Positions 8,668 to 15,303 of a stretch of DNA of 46,027 bases are shown here, piece by piece. The stretch's first letter is position 1. Every line of letters starts with the position of its first letter. The DNA comes from Candidatus Gastranaerophilales bacterium (GTDB taxonomy: Bacteria; Cyanobacteriota; Vampirovibrionia; Gastranaerophilales; Gastranaerophilaceae): positions 1 through 46,027 of the forward strand of contig CALUZF010000002.1 of NCBI GenBank assembly GCA_944325165.1, given 5' to 3'. Below the pieces are notes generated by a model. That model was given only the letters and a program-made list of their open reading frames with translations. It did not search any database and was not told the DNA's origin. A program made the translations under genes and the position numbers.

Positions 8668-10113
8668 ATGAAAAGAACAACACAAGCTTTATCTGTAACA
8701 TTAGCACTATTTTTGACATGTGCATGCACAATCGCAAAAGAACCTTGCAATTGCAAAAAATGCAAGCATTGCGAAAAAATTGAAGTATACGCACATCCAT
8801 CATTAATGAATGCTGATGCAACAGATTACCAAAACGCAGATTCAATTTATCGAATTGGCGGAAAAGTATTAAAACAAAAAGGCAGATTAGGTTTCACAAA
8901 CAAAGACAATACCTATGTAAATGCTTTCTCTAAAGACCTTCTTAACGCTATGAGCGCAAGAAAAGGCGATAGAGATTTCAACATCAAAATGCCTATCTCA
9001 AGAGCAGAATTAGCATTTATGTTATCTCAAGGTTTGAATATGAGCCAAGTTAACTCACCAAAAGGCTATACTGATGTAACTGCTTCATATTGGGCAAACG
9101 ATGAAATAACAAAAGCAACTGCAGCTGATGTTATGATAGGTTATCCTGATAAATCATTCAAACCAGATCAAGCAATTACAAAAGCAGAAGTTTTTGCTAC
9201 AATTGCTAAACTTATTGATGTTGATTACACTAACGATGGTTCAGCTCCTAAAATCAACGGTCAAAAAATTGAAAACATACCAACTTGGGCTTATGGATGT
9301 ACAAAAGAAGTTGTTGCTTCAGGTTTAATCGACAATATGCCTGATCCAAAAGCTTTAGTTAGTGAACCATATTTATCAAGACACCAAGTTGCAACATTGG
9401 TATCAGAACTTAGATTAAAATACGGTGCTAACGGAAAATTAATCGGTGATGCATTCAAAGGCGCAGGTGTTCCTGTTGCTATCAAAGTTAAAATGTTAGA
9501 TAGAGTTGATGCAAAACACTCTAACATTGGCGATGTATTTACAGCTAAAACTACACAAGAAGTTAGCGTTGAAGGAAAAACATTCCCAACAGGTTCTAAA
9601 GTGTATGGTAAAGTTGTAGGCATTGAAAGACCAGGCTTAGGTAAATTCCCTGGTTCAGTAACTGTTAAATTTACAAAAATCAAAAATGGCGACTGCGAAG
9701 CTTGCTTCCCTAAAGAACTAACAAGCGCAACAGCTGATTGCTTAAAAAATCCTAACATATTCGCTAGAATTTTAGGACTTCCATTTACAGCAGCAGCTAG
9801 AACTGTTGGTGTTGCAGGCAGAAGCGTTGGTCAAGTTGTAAACATCTCAGCTAACGGCTTAGAAGAATACGGCGACAGACTATCAGATACATTCGTTGAA
9901 ACATTTACAGGTCACTTAGGACGTGGTGTTGCAAGCTTTGGAACATCATTCGTAACAATCGGTAAAGGTGTTTACGGTATTGTTAAGACTGTAATTTCAG
10001 GAACATTCGGTGTTATATATGAAATCGGCGACGAATTATTATACACTATCGTTCCATCAGTTTCAAATTCTGCAGCTCTAAATCCAAACGAAGAACTTAC
10101 AGTTATCTTCTAA
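8668..10113 (+). CDS. SLH-domain envelope protein with Cys-rich N-terminus
   Basis: This is an exported protein of 481 residues. The ATG at 8668 is chosen over an upstream TTG at 8641 because AAGGAG precedes it and a signal peptide follows at once (MKRTTQALSVTLALFLTCAC). After it comes the cysteine cluster CNCKKCKHC (27-35). Residues about 110-240 contain surface-layer homology repeats; the clearest is YTDVTASYWANDEI through KPDQAITKAE, with a degenerate copy on each side. A beta-rich middle (about 265-345, GDVFTAKTTQEV) and a Gly/Val-rich C-terminus with amphipathic stretches follow. SLH domains bind peptidoglycan-linked polymers. Such proteins in Cyanobacteria and Negativicutes link the outer membrane to the wall. 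The function of the C-terminal half is unknown. Confidence 0.85.
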   Translation: MKRTTQALSVTLALFLTCACTIAKEPCNCKKCKHCEKIEVYAHPSLMNADATDYQNADSIYRIGGKVLKQKGRLGFTNKDNTYVNAFSKDLLNAMSARKGDRDFNIKMPISRAELAFMLSQGLNMSQVNSPKGYTDVTASYWANDEITKATAADVMIGYPDKSFKPDQAITKAEVFATIAKLIDVDYTNDGSAPKINGQKIENIPTWAYGCTKEVVASGLIDNMPDPKALVSEPYLSRHQVATLVSELRLKYGANGKLIGDAFKGAGVPVAIKVKMLDRVDAKHSNIGDVFTAKTTQEVSVEGKTFPTGSKVYGKVVGIERPGLGKFPGSVTVKFTKIKNGDCEACFPKELTSATADCLKNPNIFARILGLPFTAAARTVGVAGRSVGQVVNISANGLEEYGDRLSDTFVETFTGHLGRGVASFGTSFVTIGKGVYGIVKTVISGTFGVIYEIGDELLYTIVPSVSNSAALNPNEELTVIF

Positions 10114-10133
10114 TTGGAAGCTATGAAATATTG

Positions 10134-10167
10134 AAAGACCTCTTGATTATCAAGAGGTCTTTTTTTA
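10134..10167 (+). terminator. Rho-independent terminator of the SLH-protein gene
   Basis: A perfect 13-bp stem AAAGACCTCTTGA/TCAAGAGGTCTTT with a 3-base loop is followed by further T. It could also act weakly on infC, which converges on it. Confidence 0.93.
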
Positions 10168-10178
10168 AAAACATTTTT

Positions 10179-10709
10179 TTATTTACCTGAAGGAGCTAAA
10201 ATCATTACAACATTTCTGCCTTCTATCATAGGCTTTTTCTCAATTACAACAGTATTTTCTTCAAATTCACCTTGGAATTTATTAATTAAATCTATTGCCA
10301 AATGAGAATGTTGCATTTCGCGTCCTCTAAGCATAACGACTACTTTTACTTTATTTCCAGAAGCTAAAAACTTTTTAGCAGCCTTAAGACGAACTTCATA
10401 ATCATGAACATCTATTTTATAGCGCATTTTAACTTCTTTTACATCTACTGTGTGTTGCTTTTTCTTTGCTTCTTTTGCTCTTTTTTCGGTTTCGTATTTA
10501 TATTTGCCCCAATCAAGAATTTTTGCTACCGGAGGGGCTTGATTTGCAGATACAACAACCAAATCCAAATCTCTTTCTTTTGCCATCTGAAGCGCTTTGG
10601 TTGTTGGGATTGTACCGTGATTTACGCCCTCATTATCTATTAATCTAACTTCTCTGGCTCTGATTTTCTCATTTAATAACTCATTTTGAGCTTTGTAATC
10701 TTTACTAAT
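10179..10709 (-). CDS. infC: Translation initiation factor IF-3, probable AUU start
   Basis: IF-3 binds the 30S subunit and rejects incorrect initiation codons. The frame shows the complete protein of 176 residues. The N-terminal domain has KIRAREVRLIDNEGV and GTIPTTKALQMA, and the C-terminal domain has EVKMRYKIDVHDYEVR and FLASGNKVKVVVMLRGREM. The first ATG in frame (10586) would remove a third of the protein. Upstream of it the frame has no ATG, GTG or TTG before the TAA at 10722-10724. An ATT at 10707-10709 lies 8 bases after AGGAG and is the likely start, as in Escherichia coli infC, where AUU permits self-repression. rpmI and rplT, the usual downstream partners, are absent. Confidence 0.93.
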   Translation of the reverse strand: MSKDYKAQNELLNEKIRAREVRLIDNEGVNHGTIPTTKALQMAKERDLDLVVVSANQAPPVAKILDWGKYKYETEKRAKEAKKKQHTVDVKEVKMRYKIDVHDYEVRLKAAKKFLASGNKVKVVVMLRGREMQHSHLAIDLINKFQGEFEENTVVIEKKPMIEGRNVVMILAPSGK

Positions 10710-10717
10710 AACATTAT

Positions 10718-10722
10718 CTCCT
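10718..10722 (-). promoter_or_regulatory. Ribosome binding site that fixes the AUU start of infC
   Basis: AGGAG on the minus strand overlaps the in-frame TAA codon that closes the frame upstream. It leaves 8 bases to ATT at 10709. An out-of-frame ATG only 3 bases away would give a 13-codon dead end. Confidence 0.75.
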
Positions 10723-10741
10723 TATATCTGCTACATAATTA

Positions 10742-10770
10742 TTTATACCACAGTAATTATAATTTGTAAA
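10742..10770 (-). promoter_or_regulatory. Promoter of infC
   Basis: On the minus strand TTTACA (10770-10765), a 17-base spacer and TATAAA (10747-10742) preceded by TGG (extended -10) lie in the gap between mtnA and infC. The predicted leader to the AUU codon is about 26 bases. Confidence 0.6.
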
Positions 10771-10778
10771 AAACATAA

Positions 10779-11813
10779 TTACTCAAAAAGTTTATATATC
10801 TCATTTGGTTTAAAAATACCATATTCTGTAATTATTCCTGTAATTAATTCGCTCGGTGTAACATCAAACCCAGGATTAATTACATTCACCCTATCTGTTG
10901 CAATAGGTTTATCATTTATTATGGTAACTTCTTCTTTATTTCTTAATTCTATTACAATTTCATCCCCTGTTTTAATAGTAGGGTCAATTGTAGATTTAGG
11001 CGCTGCAATATAAAATGGGACATTATGATATTTAGCGGCAATTGCAACCATATATGTACCTATTTTATTTGCACTATCGCCATTTAAAGCAATTCTATCT
11101 GCGCCAACTACAACGACATCAATCATACCTTTTTTCATAAAATAAGCGCCCATACCATCTGTTATAAGCGTTGTATCTATGCCATCTCTTATAAGTTCAT
11201 AAGTAGTTAATCTAGCGCCCTGTTGGCGAGGACGAGTTTCATCTGCAAAAACTTTTATTGTTTTATCATTTTTAAATGCACTTCTTATAACCCCCAATGC
11301 TGTACCATAACCCACAGTAGCCAAAGCACCAGCGTTACAATGAGTTTGAATAGTAGCACCTTTTGGAATTATGCTTGCACCAAAATCACCAATTTTTTTA
11401 TTGATTTCAATATCTTCATCTTCTAATTTTATAGCATTTTCAACTAAAAGCTCGATAATTTCTTCGCTTGTTTTATCGCTATTTTTATCTAAAATTTCAA
11501 GTTGTTTATTTATTGCCCAAATCAAATTAACGGCAGTAGGTCTTGAAGAATTAATATATTGAGCAACTTTTTTAACTTCATCTATAAAATTTTTACTGTC
11601 TTTATTTTCAATTGCAGCAAGGCAAACACCATGTGCTCCAGCAATACCAATAGCTGGTGCACCTCTTACAATCATTGTTTTAATTGCATTATACATCTCA
11701 TCAGATGTTTTAATATCAACTTTTTTATATTCATAAGGAATGATTATTTGATTAATCATTCTTGAAAATCCACTATTCTTACCTGTTTTAATCCATTCAA
11801 TAGTCTTTTCCAT
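10779..11813 (-). CDS. mtnA: Methylthioribose-1-phosphate isomerase
   Basis: This cytoplasmic enzyme of 344 residues converts methylthioribose-1-phosphate to methylthioribulose-1-phosphate in methionine salvage. It belongs to the eIF2B-like family. The catalytic cysteine lies in THCNAGALATVGYG (C159) and the catalytic aspartate in GADRIALNGD (D239). The N-terminal RGAPAIGIAGAHG block also fits MtnA. The ATG follows GAGGAA. It lies 6 bases downstream of a small membrane-protein gene and appears to be the last gene of a ruvC-led operon. No other methionine-salvage gene is in the window, so a role in a partial nucleoside-salvage shunt is also possible. Confidence 0.95.
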   Translation of the reverse strand: MEKTIEWIKTGKNSGFSRMINQIIIPYEYKKVDIKTSDEMYNAIKTMIVRGAPAIGIAGAHGVCLAAIENKDSKNFIDEVKKVAQYINSSRPTAVNLIWAINKQLEILDKNSDKTSEEIIELLVENAIKLEDEDIEINKKIGDFGASIIPKGATIQTHCNAGALATVGYGTALGVIRSAFKNDKTIKVFADETRPRQQGARLTTYELIRDGIDTTLITDGMGAYFMKKGMIDVVVVGADRIALNGDSANKIGTYMVAIAAKYHNVPFYIAAPKSTIDPTIKTGDEIVIELRNKEEVTIINDKPIATDRVNVINPGFDVTPSELITGIITEYGIFKPNEIYKLFE

Positions 11814-11819
11814 TTTTTC

Positions 11820-12299
11820 TTATTCCTCAATTTTAATATCTAATCTGGCATCTAAATTTTCCGGTTTTTTCTCAATATGACTTAAAAACCAACAAAGTCC
11901 CATTCCTGTTGCAGAATTTGTTAGCGCAAATATAATACCAACCATAAAAACTACAACAACAAAAAGCCATAGCGCGTCTTTTAACATATCAGGAATCATA
12001 TAAGAATAATAATTTCTAAAAATCAAATGCAATATACAAACCATAGGAGAAAAAGTTAAAAAGAAACCTATTGTTGAAAAAAAGCCTATCAAACCGCCCA
12101 TTATAGCACCTTGTTCATTGGTTAAGTATGAAATATGTTTTTCATCTTTTTTCATATAAAGCATAACAACAACCGATGAAAAAAATGCTAACGAAAACAA
12201 GCTTATACCTATTAAAAAAGGCAAAAGCGAAACTAATCCCACAATCGCACCTAATATTATTGAAAAAATTGCAGTTCTTTTTGCTATTAATTGATTCAT
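11820..12299 (-). CDS. Small four-helix membrane protein, unknown function
   Basis: I do not recognise this 159-residue protein. It has four hydrophobic segments (about 9-30, 31-48, 66-92 and 108-135) joined by short loops, and an acidic, charged C-terminal tail (EKKPENLDARLDIKIEE). Its ATG overlaps the ruvC stop codon by four bases, so translation is coupled. The topology resembles DUF-type small membrane proteins, but no motif gives a function. Confidence 0.75.
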   Translation of the reverse strand: MNQLIAKRTAIFSIILGAIVGLVSLLPFLIGISLFSLAFFSSVVVMLYMKKDEKHISYLTNEQGAIMGGLIGFFSTIGFFLTFSPMVCILHLIFRNYYSYMIPDMLKDALWLFVVVVFMVGIIFALTNSATGMGLCWFLSHIEKKPENLDARLDIKIEE

Positions 12300-12796
12300 T
12301 TAATCTCCTCCTTAAATCGGGAATTTTGCGCATGGCATAATGCCAATGCTACTGAATCTATTGTATCATCTAATTTTATATTTTTATCTAAATTTATATA
12401 ATTTTTTACCATCATTTTTACTTCTGATTTATCAGCTCTACCATGCCCTGTAATTGTCTGTTTAACAACTAAAGGAGTATATTCAAACATCGGTATTGAA
12501 TTTTCTTCCAATGACAACAAAATAACTCCTCTTGCTTGGGCTACGGGGATTATTGTCTTTTGATTTTTAAAGAAAAACAATTGTTCAATTGAAGCACAAT
12601 CCGGTTTATATTTTTTTATTAAAAAATCAATATCATTTTTTAATTCCAATAATCTTTTGGGATGGGGCGCATTTTTATCGGTTTGAATTGAACCCGAAGT
12701 GATAAGTTCAAAAAAATCACCTTTTTTTGTTTGATTAAATTCTATAAAACTATACCCGCTAATCCCAATTCCTGGGTCAATTCCCATAATTATCAT
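12296..12796 (-). CDS. ruvC: Crossover junction endodeoxyribonuclease RuvC
   Basis: This 166-residue Holliday-junction resolvase cuts four-way junctions made in recombination, usually with RuvAB. The RNase H-like catalytic acids are visible: D7 in GIDPG, E71 in SIEQLFF, and D144/D147 in LDDTIDSVALALCHA. The conserved KQTITGHGRADK stretch (112-123) is present. No ribosome binding site precedes ATG 12796 or the second ATG three codons later. A promoter-like pair upstream would start transcription near the first codon, so the mRNA may be leaderless. ruvA and ruvB are not nearby. Confidence 0.95.
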   Translation of the reverse strand: MIIMGIDPGIGISGYSFIEFNQTKKGDFFELITSGSIQTDKNAPHPKRLLELKNDIDFLIKKYKPDCASIEQLFFFKNQKTIIPVAQARGVILLSLEENSIPMFEYTPLVVKQTITGHGRADKSEVKMMVKNYINLDKNIKLDDTIDSVALALCHAQNSRFKEEIK

Positions 12797-12802
12797 AATA
12801 AT

Positions 12803-12831
12803 AAGATATTGATAATATGGCTTTTTGTCAA
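12803..12831 (-). promoter_or_regulatory. Putative ruvC operon promoter, possibly leaderless
   Basis: On the minus strand TTGACA (12831-12826), exactly 17 bases and TATCTT (12808-12803) precede the ruvC ATG at 12796. Transcription would begin at or next to the start codon. Confidence 0.5.
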
Positions 12832-12903
12832 AAAATTAATGTTATTTTACGCTTCATAAAAAAATTTTATGATAAAATCGGCTTATAGAAAGAGGAGCTA
12901 CCA

Positions 12904-14541
12904 ATGAATGTACTTATAGTTCAAATTAATCCAATGCCTATCAATATAGAATACAATAGAGATAAAATTAAAGGCATACTAGAAAACATTAATAAAGATA
13001 TTGATTTAGTGATTTTTCCAAAATTATTTTTATATGGTTATCATAAATTTGATTCCTTAAAAACTTCTCCCTTTATAGAAAAACAAATTGAAAATGCGCT
13101 TGAAGAAATAAGGAAAACTGCTAAAAATAATGTTTTAATAAGTTACCCAAAACTAAAAGAAAATAAATACACAACAGAATTTGCGCTGATTTCAAATAAT
13201 GAAATTAAAATTTGCGACACTTTTAAAATTAACAACAAAAGTTTTAAAGTTATAGAAAATCCCGAAGATGAAAATGAAATCGAACAAGATTATGTAATTT
13301 ATCCGGAGCTATCAATTTCAAGAACAAACGAAGAATATAAAAGACAAAATAAATTTAAGAATTTTATCCAAAAACACTCCAAAAAAATTATATTTATAAA
13401 TCAAGCAGGTGCAAACGGCGAAGTTGTATATGACGGTTTATCAAGAGTATTAGATGAAAATGGTAAAATTATCGCACTTGCTAAAGCATTTGAAGAAGAT
13501 GTTTTAAATGTTAATCTTGATAAAGGCACAAGAATAGAAAAAATTCCAAAGGAATACTCTCTTGCAACAAATCTAAATTCTTTCAGCTTAGATTATGAAA
13601 ATGATTTAGAGAGAACATATAATTCAATAATTTTATCTATTCGTGATTATTTTTATAAAAATGGCTTTAAAAAAGCTGTTTTAGGTTTATCCGGAGGTCT
13701 TGACAGCACAGTTTGCGCTGTATTATTAACAGATGCGCTTCAAGCCAAAAATGTTTTAGGGGTTTCAATGCCATCAAAATTAACTTCTGACCTATCTAAA
13801 TCAGATGCTTATCAATTAGCCAAAAATCTTGAAATAGGCTTTATTGAAATACCTATTAAAGATTATCAAGAAGCTTTCACAAAAGATTTTAATTCAGCGT
13901 TTGAAAAAATTTCAAACTATTGGTGTAATAGATACACTAATTCATATACCCAAGATAACATTCAAGCTCGCTCAAGAGCAATGATTTTATGGGGAATAGC
14001 AAATGAATACGCTCAAACACTGCCCATTGCAACATCAGATAAATCAGAAGCTTATATGGGATATGCAACAATAAACGGCGATATGTCTGGCGGTTTTGCA
14101 CCTATCATAGACGTTACAAAAACAAAACTTTTTGCACTCGCAAAATGGATGAATAAAAATCGTGAAGTAAAAAATGCAATACCGGAATCAATTATCCTAA
14201 AACCACCAGGAGCAGAGCTTGCAATAGACCCTAAAACAGGTCAAACACTCAAAGCGGAAGATGCTCTTATGCCTTATGAATTTTTAGATGAGGTAATTTG
14301 GAGAATGGAAAATCTACATCAATCAATTGATAATATGATGAGGGATGAATTTTTATATGAAAAAAATAATATAATAAACGAAGAAACAAAAAAAGCTTGG
14401 CTTGAAAAATTCTTCAAACGATTACAAGGAGCGAAATATAAATGGTATATTTCAGCCCCCGGGCCAATAGTTGATTCTAATTCAAGAAACAAAATAGAAT
14501 TTAATCAACCTATAGTTTCAAATATATGTTATGAAAAATAA
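12904..14541 (+). CDS. nadE: NAD synthetase with degenerate glutaminase (nitrilase-like) domain
   Basis: NadE amidates nicotinic acid adenine dinucleotide to NAD using ATP. Residues about 1-215 form the nitrilase-fold glutaminase domain and about 235-545 the synthetase with the PP-loop LSGGLDS (262-268), SRAMILWG and TSDKSEA. The N-terminal domain has lost key residues. The catalytic Glu position reads K40 (IFPKLFLYGY). The Cys position normally in ICEDxW reads Y133 (VIYPELS). Only the Lys (K108) seems kept. The fold markers INQAGANGEVVYDG and FEED remain. The enzyme may therefore use free ammonia, or glutaminase activity may come from elsewhere. ATG 12904 follows AGAGGAG. Confidence 0.93.
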   Translation: MNVLIVQINPMPINIEYNRDKIKGILENINKDIDLVIFPKLFLYGYHKFDSLKTSPFIEKQIENALEEIRKTAKNNVLISYPKLKENKYTTEFALISNNEIKICDTFKINNKSFKVIENPEDENEIEQDYVIYPELSISRTNEEYKRQNKFKNFIQKHSKKIIFINQAGANGEVVYDGLSRVLDENGKIIALAKAFEEDVLNVNLDKGTRIEKIPKEYSLATNLNSFSLDYENDLERTYNSIILSIRDYFYKNGFKKAVLGLSGGLDSTVCAVLLTDALQAKNVLGVSMPSKLTSDLSKSDAYQLAKNLEIGFIEIPIKDYQEAFTKDFNSAFEKISNYWCNRYTNSYTQDNIQARSRAMILWGIANEYAQTLPIATSDKSEAYMGYATINGDMSGGFAPIIDVTKTKLFALAKWMNKNREVKNAIPESIILKPPGAELAIDPKTGQTLKAEDALMPYEFLDEVIWRMENLHQSIDNMMRDEFLYEKNNIINEETKKAWLEKFFKRLQGAKYKWYISAPGPIVDSNSRNKIEFNQPIVSNICYEK

Positions 14542-14560
14542 TAATCAAAAGGAGAAAACT

Positions 14561-15025
14561 ATGAAAAAAAGTTTATTAACATTGGCATTATGTTCTTTTG
14601 CTTTTGGTCTTGGATTTGGCGTAAATAGCATCGCTTTTTCAGATGTAACACCTGCAAAAGTTGCCTATGTAAATGTGCCAAAATTATTAGCTGCTTCTAA
14701 AACATTAAAATCAGCACAAGAAACTCAAGTAAAACAAACAAAAGACATGCTAAAATGGTATGATACAGCAAGCGCTGACATACAAAAACAAAAGACAAAA
14801 GAAGGCAAAGAAGCTTTAATTAAAAAATACGAAGCACAACTAACTCAAAAAAAGAAAAACATCAAAGATGCATATTCAAAAAAAGTTACACAAGTTGACA
14901 CTCAATTAAGTAATGCAATTACAACTAAAGCTAAAGCCATGGGCTATGAATTAGTATTCAGAAAGGATGCAGTACTATACGGCGGTAAAGATATAACAGC
15001 AGAAATTTTACCGTTAGTAAAATAA
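14561..15025 (+). CDS. OmpH/Skp-family periplasmic chaperone
   Basis: The mature protein resembles Skp, a periplasmic trimeric chaperone that holds unfolded outer-membrane proteins. ATG 14561 is chosen over the ATG at 14531 because AAGGAG lies 6 bases before it and a signal peptide begins there (MKKSLLTLALCSFAFGLGFG). The 154-residue product has the family start AKVAYVNVPKLLAAS, a long lysine/glutamine-rich coiled-coil segment (about 50-115) and the closing pattern GYELVFRKDAVLYGGKDIT. It supports a diderm envelope. It follows nadE closely and ends at a strong terminator. Confidence 0.88.
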   Translation: MKKSLLTLALCSFAFGLGFGVNSIAFSDVTPAKVAYVNVPKLLAASKTLKSAQETQVKQTKDMLKWYDTASADIQKQKTKEGKEALIKKYEAQLTQKKKNIKDAYSKKVTQVDTQLSNAITTKAKAMGYELVFRKDAVLYGGKDITAEILPLVK

Positions 15026-15076
15026 TTTTGTAAAGTTAAGATTTGAAAATTTTTTAAATTTAACAAGATTAAGTGT

Positions 15077-15105
15077 AAAAATCACTCTATATCGGAGTGA
15101 TTTTT
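15077..15105 (+). terminator. Rho-independent terminator after the OmpH-like gene
   Basis: The perfect 11-bp stem AAAAATCACTC/GAGTGATTTTT has a 7-base loop and ends in T. Confidence 0.92.
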
Positions 15106-15303
15106 ATCTTTTAAAAAATAATTTGAAAGATACTCCAAATAACTTGTACCCATGCTTATAAATTTATAGTAAAATAATTTAAACAAGGAAAGAAAATTAG
15201 TTGGATATATACCGAAGCATTTTAGCCATCGGCAACATGAATTTTCAATAGAATTATTAAACAAATACGGGAAAGCATTTTAAATGCAACTTAGGAGGAT
15301 TTA

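Noticed and set aside
9291-9758. 155-codon minus-strand frame within the SLH gene
   Set aside because: It is a shadow of a well-supported plus-strand coding region and has no recognisable start context.
10179-10586. infC starting at the first ATG (10586)
   Set aside because: This would delete the conserved N-terminal domain, which is readable in the same frame up to an AUU codon with a good ribosome binding site.
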